A stretch of 64,000 nucleotides of DNA from Paraplanobispora takensis (GTDB lineage Bacteria > Actinomycetota > Actinomycetes > Streptosporangiales > Streptosporangiaceae): the NCBI RefSeq assembly GCF_016863195.1, contig NZ_BOOK01000034.1:62001-126000 (forward strand). The letters run 5' to 3'. Position 1 is the first letter of the stretch, and each line of letters begins with the position of its first letter. Of this stretch, positions 36,399 to 46,914 are shown piece after piece. The position numbers and the translations under genes were made by a program. Under the pieces are notes generated by a model that saw only the letters and a list, made by a program, of their open reading frames with translations, had not been told where the DNA came from and did no database searches.

Positions 36399-37709
36399 TC
36401 AGTGCTGGAAGGCGGCCAGCGGGATGGGCAGCCAGGACGGGCGGTTGCGCGCCTCGTAGCCCACCTCGTAGACGGCCTTGGCCAGCTCCAGGGCGCGCAG
36501 CAGGACGGCGTCCTCGCCGCGCAGGCGCCCGCCGCCGGCCGAGTAGCCGGCCAGGAACGACGAGCGGTTCAGCTCGGCCCACTCGGCGGCCTGCGGCAGC
36601 AGGTTCTGCGCTTCGGGATGGTCGGCCAGCAGGTGGCGGGCGGCGTAGTCGAACGAGCGGAGCATCCCGGCCACGTCGCGCAGGGGGGAGTTCAGCGCCC
36701 GGCGCTCGGCCAGGGGCTGGCCCGGCTCCCCCTCGAAGTCGAGGATGACCCAGTCCGTCGGAGTGCGCATGACCTGCCCGAGGTGGTAGTCGCCGTGGAC
36801 GCGCTGGACGGGGACCTCGTGGGCCACCTCGCAGACCCGCCGGTAGGCCTCCTCGGCCACGTGGGCGTGCTCGGCGAGCTGGGGGACCTCGGCGACGGTC
36901 TGCTCCAGGCGGCGGAGGTACTCCTCCATCAGGCGCCTGACCTCCGGCGGATCCATCACGCCGGTCGGGAAGGCGTCGGCCAGTTCGTGGTGCACCTCGG
37001 CGGTGGCGGTGCCGAGCCGGAAGGACTCGGAGCTGAAGTCGCCGCCCGCGTCGGAGGCCGACTCCTGGGGCCAGGCGTACAGATCGCGCACGCTCGCCAG
37101 GGCCAGGGCCCAGCCGTCGTTGGAGTTGGCCAGGAACTCCTGCGTCATCGCCAGCGTGGTGGGCTCGCCGTCGAGGTCGGTCTCGATCCAGCCGTACGGC
37201 TGCGCGATGTGCGCGGCCTTGCGGGCGGCCAGCGCGTTGACTATCTCCAGCTCCGGGTTGACGCCCGGGATCAGGCGGCGGAACAGCTTGCAGATGTAGG
37301 CGTCGCCGTACACCAGTGAGGTGTTGGACTGCTCGACGCCGAGGACGAGGCTGCGCAGCGAGGTGTCGATGTGCACGTCGTCCAGGTGGCGGAAGCGGAG
37401 CGGGCCGATGTCGCGGCCCTCGGCCATCGCCTCCAGCAGCGTCGTGGTGAGGTCGGCGTCGTGGGCCGCGTCGTAGAAGCCCGAGCCGATCAGCGCGTGC
37501 CGGAACTTGTCGGGCACGTCGTCGGCGCAGCAGCCCAGCAGGATCTGGTAGCGGTCGTGCGTGCCGGCCTGGTGGACCGAGACGATGAGGTGGCGAAGGC
37601 CCCGGGACAGTTCGATGTCGGAGTCGATGTCGAGCTTGTCGATCGGTCGCCCCTTACCGGCGAACCACCGCTGATGTGCTATCCAGCCGGTAAGGAGCTC
37701 CGTCAGCAT
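36399..37709 (-). CDS. mak: Maltokinase
   Basis: A 436-residue kinase that phosphorylates maltose to maltose-1-phosphate for GlgE. The aminoglycoside-phosphotransferase-like core has the Brenner motif VQRVHGDYHLGQV and the metal-binding VILDFEGEPGQP. The N-terminal cap contains WFAGKGRPID, typical of maltokinases. Here it is a separate gene rather than fused to TreS. ATG 37709 has AGGAGG upstream and lies two bases after the treS stop, so the two are translated together. Confidence 0.93.
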   Translation of the reverse strand: MLTELLTGWIAHQRWFAGKGRPIDKLDIDSDIELSRGLRHLIVSVHQAGTHDRYQILLGCCADDVPDKFRHALIGSGFYDAAHDADLTTTLLEAMAEGRDIGPLRFRHLDDVHIDTSLRSLVLGVEQSNTSLVYGDAYICKLFRRLIPGVNPELEIVNALAARKAAHIAQPYGWIETDLDGEPTTLAMTQEFLANSNDGWALALASVRDLYAWPQESASDAGGDFSSESFRLGTATAEVHHELADAFPTGVMDPPEVRRLMEEYLRRLEQTVAEVPQLAEHAHVAEEAYRRVCEVAHEVPVQRVHGDYHLGQVMRTPTDWVILDFEGEPGQPLAERRALNSPLRDVAGMLRSFDYAARHLLADHPEAQNLLPQAAEWAELNRSSFLAGYSAGGGRLRGEDAVLLRALELAKAVYEVGYEARNRPSWLPIPLAAFQH

Positions 37710-37711
37710 GG

Positions 37712-39415
37712 CTACGCCTCCTGGGTCGCGGGTGGCAGGGTGAACCAATAGAACCCATGCCCAGGAAGCGTCAAAAGATACGGAAGTTCACCAATCGGAG
37801 GAAATGGGACCCCGCCCATGGTCTCCACCGGGACGGATCCTTCGAACCTCCGCAGGTCGAGTTCGACCGGCTGCGGGAACCGCGAGAGGTTGTTGACGCA
37901 GAGCATGCGGTCCTCGCCGAGTTCGCGCACGTAGGCGAGCACGCTCGGGTTGGAGGAGTTCAGCTCGGCGTAGGAGCCGAGGCCGAAGACCGGGTGACGC
38001 TTGCGGATCTCGATCATCCGCTTGGTCCAGTGCAGCAGGGAGCCGCTGCTCTTCTGCTGCGCCTCCACGTTGATCGCCTGGTAGCCGTAGATCGGGTCCA
38101 TGATGATCGGCAGGTAGAGCCGGCCGGGGTCGCAGTCGGAGAACCCGGCGTTGCGGTCGGGGTTCCACTGCATCGGGGTGCGCACGCCGTCGCGGTCGCC
38201 GAGCCAGATGTTGTCGCCCATGCCGATCTCATCGCCGTAGTAGAGCACGGGGGAGCCCGGCAGTGACAGCAGCAGCGCGGTGAACAGCTCGATCTGGTTG
38301 CGGTCGTTCTCCAGCAGCGGGGCCAGGCGGCGCCGGATGCCCACGTTGGCGCGCATCCGGGGATCCTTGGCGTACTCGGAGTACATGTAGTCGCGCTCGT
38401 CGTCGGTCACCATCTCGAGCGTGAGCTCGTCGTGGTTGCGCAGGAAGATGCCCCACTGGCAGTGCTCGGGGATCTTCGGCGTCTGGGCCATGATCTCCGA
38501 GATCGGATAGCGGGACTCCCGGCGCACGGCCATGAAGATGCGCGGCATCAGCGGGAAGTGGAAGGCCATGTGGCACTCGTCGCCCCCGGTGGCCGGGTCG
38601 CCGAAGTACTCCACCACGTCGGCCGGCCACTGGTTGGCCTCGGCCAGCAGCACCCGGTCCGGGTAGAGGCGGTCCACCTCGGCCCGGACCCGCTTGAGGT
38701 ACTCGTGCGTCCTGGGCAGGTTCTCGCAGTTGGTGCCCTCCTGCTCGAACAGGTAGGGGATGGCGTCCATCCGGAACCCGTCGATGCCCAGGTCCAGCCA
38801 GAACCGCAGCACCTCCAGCATCGCGTCCTGCACGTCCGGGTTCTCGTAGTTGAGGTCCGGCTGGTGGTGGAAGAAGCGGTGCCAGTAGTACTGCTGGCGC
38901 ACCGGGTCGTAGGTCCAGTTGGACGTCTCGGTGTCGATGAAGATGATCCGGGCGTCCTGGTAGCGCTCGTCGGTGTCGGACCAGACGTAGAAGTCGCCGA
39001 AGGGACCCTCCGGGTCGTGCCGGGAGGCCTGGAACCACGGGTGCTGGTCGCTGGTGTGGTTCATCACCAGGTCGGCGATGACCCGCATGCCCCGCTTGTG
39101 GGCCTCGTCCACCAGCTTCACGAAGTCCCCGAGGTCGCCGAACTCGGGGAGGATCTTCATGAAGTCCGCGATGTCGTAGCCGCCGTCCCGCAGCGGCGAC
39201 TCGTACAGCGGCAGCAACCACAGGCAGTCCACGCCCAGCCACTGGAGATAGTCCAGTTTCTGGATGAGGCCGCGGATGTCCCCGGTGCCGTCCCCGTTGG
39301 AGTCGGCGAACCCGCGGATCAGCACCTCGTAGAAGACGGCGCGCTTGAACCAGTACGGATCTCGCGGCTCTTCCTCGTCGAAGGTGTTCGGGATGGGTTC
39401 GGACAGATGGCTCAC
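37712..39415 (-). CDS. treS: Trehalose synthase (maltose glucosylmutase)
   Basis: A 567-residue GH13 enzyme interconverting trehalose and maltose. Nucleophile Asp is in [13 protein letters not shown], acid Glu in [10 protein letters not shown] and the later His/Asp in [12 protein letters not shown]. The length is that of the stand-alone form. GTG 39415 has GGGAGG upstream; the longer reading upstream is unrelated sequence. It supplies maltose to the next enzyme, Mak. The 100-base gap from glgE shows no clear terminator, so glgE-treS-mak look like one operon. Confidence 0.94.
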   Translation of the reverse strand: MSHLSEPIPNTFDEEEPRDPYWFKRAVFYEVLIRGFADSNGDGTGDIRGLIQKLDYLQWLGVDCLWLLPLYESPLRDGGYDIADFMKILPEFGDLGDFVKLVDEAHKRGMRVIADLVMNHTSDQHPWFQASRHDPEGPFGDFYVWSDTDERYQDARIIFIDTETSNWTYDPVRQQYYWHRFFHHQPDLNYENPDVQDAMLEVLRFWLDLGIDGFRMDAIPYLFEQEGTNCENLPRTHEYLKRVRAEVDRLYPDRVLLAEANQWPADVVEYFGDPATGGDECHMAFHFPLMPRIFMAVRRESRYPISEIMAQTPKIPEHCQWGIFLRNHDELTLEMVTDDERDYMYSEYAKDPRMRANVGIRRRLAPLLENDRNQIELFTALLLSLPGSPVLYYGDEIGMGDNIWLGDRDGVRTPMQWNPDRNAGFSDCDPGRLYLPIIMDPIYGYQAINVEAQQKSSGSLLHWTKRMIEIRKRHPVFGLGSYAELNSSNPSVLAYVRELGEDRMLCVNNLSRFPQPVELDLRRFEGSVPVETMGGVPFPPIGELPYLLTLPGHGFYWFTLPPATQEA

Positions 39416-39515
39416 GCTGCCTCCCTCCCCGACAGCGCTCGCAGACTGCCGTGCTCGGTGGTTCGCTGACTCACGTAGGACTCCCCGCTGCTCTGCCGGA
39501 GTGCGCCCGGCCGTA

Positions 39516-41663
39516 TCACCTGTGGTTGGCCGCTCCGCGCACGGTGAAGACATGCGCGGGGTGGACGTGGGGATCGAGACGTACGTAGTTCGACTCCCGC
39601 CAGCGGTACGACTCGCCGGACAGTTCGTCGTCCACGACGAACTCGGCTTGCCAGTCGAGGCCGAGGGCGGGCATGTCGAGGGACACCGTCGCCTCGTGGG
39701 TGTGGTGCGGATCGAGATTGACCACTGCCAGAACGACGTCGCCCAGGCCGTGCCGTCGTGAGGCCGTGTCATGGGAGCCCGCCAGGCGCTTGGAGAAGCA
39801 GACCATGTTCGGGTTGTCGACGTTGTGGAACCGTAGATTACGCAATTCCTGGAGTGCCGGGTGGGCTCTTCGGAACAAATTCAGCCGCGTGATGAACGGC
39901 GCCAGGCTGCGTCCCTCTCGCTCCGCTTCGAACCAGTTGCGCGGTTTGTACTGATATTTCTCGCTATCAAGGTATTCTTCACTGCCGGGCCGAACCGGGA
40001 CATTCTCTCCCAATTCATATCCCGCATAAACGCCCCAGGTCGGCGACGTCAGAGCTGCGAGGACCGCTCTGATGCGGAATGCCGGAATCCCTCCCTGCTG
40101 AAGATATTCGTGAAGGATGTCCGGCGTGTTGACGAAAAGGTTCGGCCGCAGGAAGTGCGAGGTCTCCCGGGAGAGCTCCGTCAAATAGGTCTCGACGTCG
40201 TACTTGGAGTTCTTCCACGTGAAGTACGTGTACGACTGGTGGAACCCGACCTTGGCCAGCGCCTGCATCATCGCCGGGCGGGTGAAGGCCTCGGACAGGA
40301 ACAGCACGTCGGGGTCGGTGGAGTGGATGTCGCCCAGCAGGCGCTCCCAGAACGCCACCGGCTTGGTGTGCGGGTTGTCCACCCGGAAGATCCGCACGCC
40401 GTGGTCCATCCACAGCTTCACCACCCGCTTGACCTCGGCGTAGATGCCCTCCGGGTCGTTGTCGAAGTTGAGCGGGTAGATGTCCTGGTACTTCTTCGGC
40501 GGGTTCTCCGCGTAGGCGATCGAGCCGTCGGCGCGGATGTTGAACCACTCCGGGTGCTCCTTGACCCACGGGTGGTCGGGCGAGCACTGCAGGGCCAGGT
40601 CGAGGGCGACCTCCATGCCCAGCTCGCGGGTCTTGGCCACGAAGGCGTCGAAGTCCTCGAAGCTCCCCAGATCCGGGTGGATCGCGTCGTGCCCGCCCTC
40701 CTCCGAGCCGATCGCCCAGGGCGAGCCCGGGTCGTACTGCTCGGGCGTCAGGGTGTTGTTGCGCCCCTTGCGGAAGCTGTTGCCGATCGGGTGGATCGGC
40801 GGCAGGTAGACGACGTCGAAGCCCATCCGCGCCACGGCGGGCAGCCGCTCGGCCGCGGTCCGGAAGGTCCCGGACTTCGGGGCGACGCCCGGCTCGACGA
40901 CCGCGCCCTCCGAGCGGGGGAAGAACTCGTACCAGGACCCCACCAGCGCCCGGCGCCGGTGGACCACGATCGCGTGCCGGGGCGACTTGGTCACCAGGTC
41001 CCGCAGCGGGTGCGCGCGCAGCAGCTGCGCCGTCTCGGGAAGCTGGACCGCCGCGAAACGGGCCCGCGGGTCGATGGCCTCGTCGCGCAGCTTGGCCGCC
41101 ACCGACAGCAGCGCCGCGCGGTGCCCGCACGCGTTGCCGTTGCCCCGCGCGCCGTTGCCGTTCTCGCCGTGACCGTTCCCGCCGGCGTGGGCGGCGGAGG
41201 CCTCGGAGCCCTCCGCGCTCTCGGCCTCCTCCTCGTCCGCGGAGCCGTACCTGGCCGTGCAGTCGGCCACGCGTACGGCCTTGGCCGCGCGCTCGAAGAG
41301 CCGGGCGCCCTCCTCGCACATCAGGTCCGCGTCCATGTCCCGCGGGATCTTGATGCCCGCGTCGTGCATCCAGGTGGCGATGGGATCACTCCACGCCTCG
41401 ATGCGGAAGTGCCAGGTGCCCTCGGCGGGCAGGGTCACCTCCACACCCCATCGATCAGTTCCGGGGGCCAGCTCGCGCATGCGGAGCAGCGGCCCGCGCG
41501 TGCCGTCCGGGCCGATCAGCACGGCTCCGGCGGCCACCGCGTCGTGCCCCTCGCGGAACACGACGGCGGTGATCTCGAAGGTCTCACCCGCGGCGGCCTT
41601 GGCGGGACGGCGTCCGCACTCGACGGCGGGGTGAATGTCCTGGATAGGGATTCGTCCGATCAT
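39516..41663 (-). CDS. glgE: Maltose-1-phosphate maltosyltransferase (alpha-1,4-glucan extender)
   Basis: A 715-residue GH13_3 enzyme adding maltose units from maltose-1-phosphate to alpha-1,4-glucan. Order: N-terminal beta domain, barrel with nucleophile Asp in [11 protein letters not shown] and acid Glu in [11 protein letters not shown]-terminal domain. A low-complexity insertion (about residues 145-185, [16 protein letters not shown] and [20 protein letters not shown]) interrupts the N-terminal region. The start ATG 41663 has no strong ribosome site. Confidence 0.95.
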   Translation of the reverse strand: MIGRIPIQDIHPAVECGRRPAKAAAGETFEITAVVFREGHDAVAAGAVLIGPDGTRGPLLRMRELAPGTDRWGVEVTLPAEGTWHFRIEAWSDPIATWMHDAGIKIPRDMDADLMCEEGARLFERAAKAVRVADCTARYGSADEEEAESAEGSEASAAHAGGNGHGENGNGARGNGNACGHRAALLSVAAKLRDEAIDPRARFAAVQLPETAQLLRAHPLRDLVTKSPRHAIVVHRRRALVGSWYEFFPRSEGAVVEPGVAPKSGTFRTAAERLPAVARMGFDVVYLPPIHPIGNSFRKGRNNTLTPEQYDPGSPWAIGSEEGGHDAIHPDLGSFEDFDAFVAKTRELGMEVALDLALQCSPDHPWVKEHPEWFNIRADGSIAYAENPPKKYQDIYPLNFDNDPEGIYAEVKRVVKLWMDHGVRIFRVDNPHTKPVAFWERLLGDIHSTDPDVLFLSEAFTRPAMMQALAKVGFHQSYTYFTWKNSKYDVETYLTELSRETSHFLRPNLFVNTPDILHEYLQQGGIPAFRIRAVLAALTSPTWGVYAGYELGENVPVRPGSEEYLDSEKYQYKPRNWFEAEREGRSLAPFITRLNLFRRAHPALQELRNLRFHNVDNPNMVCFSKRLAGSHDTASRRHGLGDVVLAVVNLDPHHTHEATVSLDMPALGLDWQAEFVVDDELSGESYRWRESNYVRLDPHVHPAHVFTVRGAANHR

Positions 41664-42009
41664 CGCGTCTCACGGTAGCGACGGCACACCCGGTACCGTC
41701 GGGAGATTTCGGGCAAGAAAGACCCCTTGCTTCTTCAAGCATCCCTTTGAACGTCACCGGGGCAAGACGGCGGGGCCGCCCCGGTGCGGACGGCAGGATG
41801 CAGGGACGGGCGGCCACAGGTTGGGTTGCCCCAATAGTCGTCTTTCATGCCTGGGATCGGAAGAGTCGCGAGTCCCGCTCGTCAATCCCGCCGGGACGCG
41901 CGGCAGTCACCTCGGCGCGCCGTGTTTGGAGGCAGGTCATAGCGGTGAGGGGGAGACGCGTGAGCATTTTGGTCGCCCGCGTGGCGCTGAGTACATAGGG
42001 TCTGGCAGC
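41664..42009. other. Divergent regulatory region between glgE and glgP
   Basis: 346 bases with no gene I can support. It includes the glgP promoter (below) and an inverted repeat TGCTT-CTTC-AAGCA at 41728-41741 that would lie in the glgE promoter zone, a possible repressor site. The glgE promoter itself is not clear. Confidence 0.5.
41969..41997 (+). promoter_or_regulatory. glgP promoter, apparently leaderless
   Basis: TTGGTC (41969-41974) and TACATA (41992-41997) are spaced by 17 bases. Transcription should begin at about 42004-42010, at or just before the GTG start of glgP, and no Shine-Dalgarno is present. This predicts a leaderless or nearly leaderless mRNA. Confidence 0.6.
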
Positions 42010-44592
42010 GTGAGAGCTATCCGCAGGTTCACCGTCCGAACCGTTCTTCCTTCGGAGCTGGCCTCCCTCAGCGAGCTCGTGCACAACCTACGGTGGTCAT
42101 GGCACCCCGAGACACTCGACTTGTTCTCCGAGGTCGATCCGGAGACGTGGGAGCGGGTCGGCCACGACCCCGTGGCCCTGCTCGGCGCCGTCGAGCCCGA
42201 ACGTCTCAGGGAACTGGCCGCAGACCGCCGGTTCCTGCGTCGGCTCGCCGACGCGGCAGACGACTTGCGTGAGTACATGACCGCCCCGCGCTGGTACCAG
42301 TCCCTCCCGGACGCCGCGCGGGCCATCGCCTACTTCTCGCCCGAGTACGGCATCGCGGCCGCCCTCCCGCAGTACTCCGGGGGACTGGGCATCCTCGCCG
42401 GAGACCACCTCAAGGCGGCCAGCGACCTGGGCGTGCCGGTCCTGGCGGTCGGCCTCCTCTACCGGCACGGCTACTTCACCCAGTCCCTCTCGCCCGAGGG
42501 CTGGCAGCTGGAGCACTATCCGTCACTCGACCCGGGCGGCCTGCCGCTGACCCTCCTGAAGGAGGAGGACGGCACGCCGGTCAAGATCGCGATCGGCCTG
42601 CCCGAGCACCGCACGCTCCACGCCCAGGTGTGGGTCCTGCAGGTGGGCCGCGTCCCGCTGCTGCTGCTCGACTCCGACGTGGCGGAGAACGACCCCGCCG
42701 CCCGCGACGTCACCGACCGCCTGTACGGCGGCGGCACCGACCACCGGCTGAAGCAGGAGCTGCTGCTGGGCATCGGCGGCGTCCGGGCCATCCGCGCCTA
42801 CTGCCGCATCACCGGCCACGCCGAGCCCGAGGTGTTCCACACCAACGAGGGGCACGCGGGCTTCCTCGGCCTGGAGCGCATCCGCGAGCTCACCGAGGCC
42901 CGCCTCTCCTTCGACGAGGCGCTGGAGGCGGTCCGCGCGGGGACCGTCTTCACCACCCACACGCCCGTCCCCGCGGGGATCGACCGCTTCCCCTCCGAGA
43001 TGATCGCCCGCCAGTTCGGCGGCGAGAACGCCTGGCCCACCGTCCCGGTGGACCGCATCCTGGCGCTGGGCGCCGAGGAGGAGCCGGGCAAGTTCAACAT
43101 GGCCGCGATGGGCATGCGGCTGGCCCAGCGGGTCAACGGCGTCTCGGAGCTGCACGGCGAGGTCAGCCGGGAGATGTTCCAGCGGCTCTGGCCGGGCTTC
43201 GACGTGGACGAGGTGCCGATCGGGTCGATCACCAACGGCGTGCACGCGCCCACCTGGGTCGGCCGCGAGATCATGGAGCTGGCCGGGCGGGAGCTGCCCT
43301 CCCTGGTGGAGAAGGCCCAGGGCTGGGAGGGCGTCAGCAAGATCTCCGACGAGGAGATCTGGAGCATCCGCGGCAAGCTGCGCGCTCGCCTGGTCACGGC
43401 GGCGCGGGAGCGCCTGCGGCGCTCGTGGCTCGACCGCGGGGCCTCGCGGGCCGAGCTGGGCTGGATCGACGACGCCCTCGACCCCGAGGTGCTGACCATC
43501 GGCTTCGCCCGGCGGGTGCCCTCCTACAAGCGGCTCACCCTGATGCTGAACGACCCGGTGCGCCTGCGCGGACTGCTGCTCGACCCCGACAAGCCGGTCC
43601 AGATCGTGATCGCCGGAAAGGCCCACCCCGCCGACGAGGGCGGCAAGAAGCTCATCCAGCAGATCGTGAAGTTCGCCGACCAGGAGAGCGTGCGCCACCG
43701 CATCGTCTTCCTGCCCGACTACGACATGGCGCTGGGCCAGCTCATGGTCCAGGGCTGCGACGTGTGGATGAACAACCCGCTGCGGCCCCTGGAGGCGTGC
43801 GGGACCAGCGGCATGAAGGCCGCGCTGAACGGCGGCCTCAACCTGTCGATCCGCGACGGCTGGTGGGACGAGTGGTACGACGGCACCAACGGCTGGGCCA
43901 TCCCCACCGCCGACGGCGTCGCCGACCCCGACCGCCGCGACGAGCTGGAGTCCGCCGCGCTGTACGACCTGGTCGACCACGAGGTGGCCGACCGGTTCTA
44001 CGACCGCCAGGGCGACGGCCTGCCCCGCCGCTGGCTGGAGATGGTCCGCCACACGCTGACCTCCCTGGGCCCCAAGGTCCTGGCCGGCCGGATGCTCCGC
44101 GACTACGTGGTGAACCTCTACGTCCCCGCGGCGGAGTCGGCGCGCACCCTGCAGAGCGGGACCTACGAGCAGGCCAAGACCTTCGCCTCCTGGAAGCTGC
44201 GGGTCACCCGGGCCTGGCCGGGCGTGCGGGTCGAGCACGTGGAGGCCTCAGGGCTGGGCGACACCCCCGAGGTGGGGGCCAGGCTGGAGCTGCGGACCAC
44301 GATCGCCCTGGGCGAGCTGGAGTCCGGCGACGTCCAGGTCCAGGTCGCCTACGGCCGGGTCGGGGCCCATGACGAGCTGCTCTCTCCCGCCTACGCGACC
44401 CTGAGCCTGGAGAACAGGGGCGACGACGGCAGGGCCGTCTTCGGCGGCACGCTCCCGCTGGAGAGCACCGGGGCCTTCGGCTACACCGTCCGCGTCGTCC
44501 CGCGGCACTCTCTGATGGCCTCCTCCGCGGAGCTCGGCCTGGTCGCCGTGCCCGAGGAGCCCGCCGGCATGACCAACGGCACCCTGCGCTGA
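42010..44592 (+). CDS. glgP: Glycogen/alpha-glucan phosphorylase
   Basis: An 860-residue GT35 enzyme releasing glucose-1-phosphate from alpha-1,4-glucan. The pyridoxal-phosphate lysine is in ACGTSGMKAALNGGLNLS. Other motifs: SPEYGIAAALPQYSGGLGILAGDH, HTNEGHAGFLGLERIREL and VPSYKRLTLML. The N-terminal DUF3417-like opening (TVLPSELASLSELVHNLRWSWHPET) is typical of actinobacterial members. GTG 42010 is chosen because of the promoter immediately upstream and because reading further adds unrelated sequence. It is divergent from glgE, so synthesis and breakdown genes share a control region. Confidence 0.93.
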   Translation: MRAIRRFTVRTVLPSELASLSELVHNLRWSWHPETLDLFSEVDPETWERVGHDPVALLGAVEPERLRELAADRRFLRRLADAADDLREYMTAPRWYQSLPDAARAIAYFSPEYGIAAALPQYSGGLGILAGDHLKAASDLGVPVLAVGLLYRHGYFTQSLSPEGWQLEHYPSLDPGGLPLTLLKEEDGTPVKIAIGLPEHRTLHAQVWVLQVGRVPLLLLDSDVAENDPAARDVTDRLYGGGTDHRLKQELLLGIGGVRAIRAYCRITGHAEPEVFHTNEGHAGFLGLERIRELTEARLSFDEALEAVRAGTVFTTHTPVPAGIDRFPSEMIARQFGGENAWPTVPVDRILALGAEEEPGKFNMAAMGMRLAQRVNGVSELHGEVSREMFQRLWPGFDVDEVPIGSITNGVHAPTWVGREIMELAGRELPSLVEKAQGWEGVSKISDEEIWSIRGKLRARLVTAARERLRRSWLDRGASRAELGWIDDALDPEVLTIGFARRVPSYKRLTLMLNDPVRLRGLLLDPDKPVQIVIAGKAHPADEGGKKLIQQIVKFADQESVRHRIVFLPDYDMALGQLMVQGCDVWMNNPLRPLEACGTSGMKAALNGGLNLSIRDGWWDEWYDGTNGWAIPTADGVADPDRRDELESAALYDLVDHEVADRFYDRQGDGLPRRWLEMVRHTLTSLGPKVLAGRMLRDYVVNLYVPAAESARTLQSGTYEQAKTFASWKLRVTRAWPGVRVEHVEASGLGDTPEVGARLELRTTIALGELESGDVQVQVAYGRVGAHDELLSPAYATLSLENRGDDGRAVFGGTLPLESTGAFGYTVRVVPRHSLMASSAELGLVAVPEEPAGMTNGTLR

Positions 44593-44654
44593 CCGGGTCG
44601 CGGGCGACCCGCCCGCGCGGGGACAGGAACGACCGGCCGTCGTGAGGGCCGGTG

Positions 44655-44699
44655 CGGACCGGGTTCCGGGGGATCTGCGTCCCCCCGGAGCCCGGTCCG
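44655..44699. terminator. Strong bidirectional terminator between glgP and the amidase gene
   Basis: CGGACCGGG/CCCGGTCCG plus TCCGGGGG/CCCCCGGA form a 17-bp stem with one mismatch and a loop of about 9 bases, in the 137-base convergent gap. Confidence 0.75.
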
Positions 44700-44729
44700 T
44701 CCCATGAGGCCGTTCCATCAGACCGGGAC

Positions 44730-46727
44730 TCACGAGGCCGAGACGACCACGTCGTCCGCCCTGACGAACATGACCCGGTGGCCGAACTGGATCTGGTAGT
44801 ACCGCAGCTCGCCGCGGACCACGACGTGCTGCGAGGCGTCGAAGGTCACCGCCCGGTAGTACTCCCCCCGGGCGGCGAGCCCCAGGGCGTACTTCTCGCC
44901 GGCCGAGAACGTGTACTGCAACGGCGTGATCGCCTGCACCGGCACGCCCTCCGGATAGGCCGCGGGCTCGGGGTAGGCCCTGCCGTACACCGGGACGGTC
45001 GCCAGACCCGTCCTGGGGGTGACCACCGGGCCGCGCGCGGGGACGGCCGTCGGCCGGTCGGCGGGGTTGTGGAACCAGGCCTTCTGGCCGAGGTACCAGA
45101 TCGCCGTCCAGTCCCCCCGCCGCTCGGCGACCGCGTAGCGCTGGCCGGTGGCGGCGCGGGCGCTGTGGTCGTAGACGCTGTAGAGCGACTCCCCGCTCGG
45201 GTGTTTGCCGATGTCCCTGACGAGCGGGGCGTCCTCGCGCGGCTCGGTGCGCAGCCAGACCGACGACGAGCCGTGCGGGGGGCACGCCGCCTGCGGGGCG
45301 GCCGGGTCGCAGCCGGAGTAGTACGGCCGGTGCGCATCGTAGTCCGGCAGGATCATCACCGATCCGGCGTCCGGGCCGCCCCGGCCGTGCAGCGGCCTGC
45401 CGAGCAGCTCGAAGTAGCGCGCCCAGTCCCAGTAGGGCCCGGGGTCCTCGTGCATGCCGCGCACCGTGCCCGGCAGGGTGCCCGGCACGTTGTCGTGGCC
45501 GATGACGTGCGCGCGGTCCAGCGGGACGCCGTGCCGCAGGGCGAGATAGCGCACCAGCCTGGCCGAGGCGCGGTACATCGCCTCGGTGTACCAGGCGCCG
45601 CCCCGGCCCAGGAAACCCTCGTGCTCCAGGCCGATCGCCTTGGCGTTGACGTACCAGTTGCCCGCGTGCCACCCGACGTCCTCGGTCCTGATGTGCTGGG
45701 CGATGTGGCCGTCGGCGGACCGCAGGGAGTAGTGCCAGCTGGCGGGGCGCGCCGGGTCGAGCACCAGGTTCACCGAAGGCTGGAAGTAGCCCTCCATGTC
45801 GTGGATGACGATGTATTCGACCTTCTGGTTGCGGGGCCGGTCCGACAGGTCGTGGTTGCCGTAGTCGCCCTCGCCCAGGTCGGCGTACGGCGCGGGGATC
45901 CACTCGCACGAGACGGTGACCGGGCACTCGGCGCCGTCGCGGCGCGGCGGGCGCAGCCCCAGTCTCTCCAGCCGGCGGACGACCTTCTTCAGGCCGGGCA
46001 CCGCCTTCAGGGTGACCTTCTGCCCGTCGTCGGTGACCCGCTCGGCGCCCTCCCGGATCACGGCGTAGACCTCGTCGGCGAAGACCCCGGCGGCCTCGGC
46101 CTCGGCGGCGCCCGAGTAGCGGGCCACCGCGCCGTACCACTCGGCGGGGTCGCCGCCGAGAGGGGCGCCGAGCCGCCGCTGGTGGTCGGCCAGCAGGGCC
46201 GCCCCGCCCCGGATGTTGACGGCGGGATCGGTGCGCAGCGCCTGACGGCTCGCGCCGGTGAGCTCGGCGGCCCGCTCCAGCGTCCTGAGCGGGGCGGGGA
46301 CCTCGGCGGGCGGCTCCGGCACGGTCTTCCGGGCCGGGCCGGGACGGCTCTCGTCGCCGCGGGGATCCTCCTCGCCGTCGTGGTGACCGGTCGCCCGGCC
46401 CGCCGACTCCGCGGCCAGGGCGGCGGCGTCGGTGAGGTGCATCGGGCCGAACCCGGCGGAGTTGCTCGGCAGGCCCGCGTTGGCGTCCCAGCGCGACTGC
46501 AGGTAGGACACGCCGAGCAGGACACTCTCCGGCACGCCGTACTCCCCGGCCGCCTCGGCGAAGGCGGCCTGCCGCTCGCCGGGATCCACCCGTGTGCCGG
46601 GCGCCCCCGCGACGCGGCCGTGCGTGGTGGGATGCCACGCGCGGGCCTGGGCCGACGGGGCCGCGAGGAGACCGCAGGCGGCCACGATGAGCGCGGCCGA
46701 GACCCGGAACGGCGCCGATCGTCGCAT
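44730..46727 (-). CDS. Secreted N-acetylmuramoyl-L-alanine amidase (amidase_2) with N-terminal lysozyme-like region
   Basis: A 665-residue exported cell-wall hydrolase. The signal peptide is MRRSAPFRVSAALIVAACGLLAAPSAQA. Residues about 48-105 (FAEAAGEYGVPESVLLGVSYLQSRWD..NSAGFGPMHL) resemble a lytic-transglycosylase fold. Residues about 265-400 are an amidase_2 domain (VEYIVIHDMEG, WHYSL, HAGNWYVNAKAIGLEHEG, IGHDNVPGTL) with zinc-binding His residues. A C-terminal part has SH3-like repeats. ATG 46727 has GAGGAG upstream. An upstream extension is out of character and lacks a good ribosome site. Confidence 0.88.
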   Translation of the reverse strand: MRRSAPFRVSAALIVAACGLLAAPSAQARAWHPTTHGRVAGAPGTRVDPGERQAAFAEAAGEYGVPESVLLGVSYLQSRWDANAGLPSNSAGFGPMHLTDAAALAAESAGRATGHHDGEEDPRGDESRPGPARKTVPEPPAEVPAPLRTLERAAELTGASRQALRTDPAVNIRGGAALLADHQRRLGAPLGGDPAEWYGAVARYSGAAEAEAAGVFADEVYAVIREGAERVTDDGQKVTLKAVPGLKKVVRRLERLGLRPPRRDGAECPVTVSCEWIPAPYADLGEGDYGNHDLSDRPRNQKVEYIVIHDMEGYFQPSVNLVLDPARPASWHYSLRSADGHIAQHIRTEDVGWHAGNWYVNAKAIGLEHEGFLGRGGAWYTEAMYRASARLVRYLALRHGVPLDRAHVIGHDNVPGTLPGTVRGMHEDPGPYWDWARYFELLGRPLHGRGGPDAGSVMILPDYDAHRPYYSGCDPAAPQAACPPHGSSSVWLRTEPREDAPLVRDIGKHPSGESLYSVYDHSARAATGQRYAVAERRGDWTAIWYLGQKAWFHNPADRPTAVPARGPVVTPRTGLATVPVYGRAYPEPAAYPEGVPVQAITPLQYTFSAGEKYALGLAARGEYYRAVTFDASQHVVVRGELRYYQIQFGHRVMFVRADDVVVSAS

Positions 46728-46914
46728 GGACGCTCCTCGACTGGGGGACCCGTCCCCGCCAGCGTGCGAAGTGGAGATCGGCCTGTCAATGACTTTCTTC
46801 ATATTTGTCGACGACCAGGAAAGAAATCTTCATCAGTGATCACGGGGACGGCCGGTGTAGGAAGATTCCCCGCTTGAGTGGTCAATCCGCCGCATTCGAG
46901 GGAGACTCCGACAT

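Noticed and set aside
41731-42000. A gene upstream of glgP, in frame with it from 41635
   Set aside because: The added 125 residues show no conserved sequence and overlap the glgE start and the glgP promoter.
46728-46802. Longer amidase start at 46802
   Set aside because: It puts 25 residues ahead of a good signal peptide and has no ribosome site; ATG 46727 has GAGGAG.
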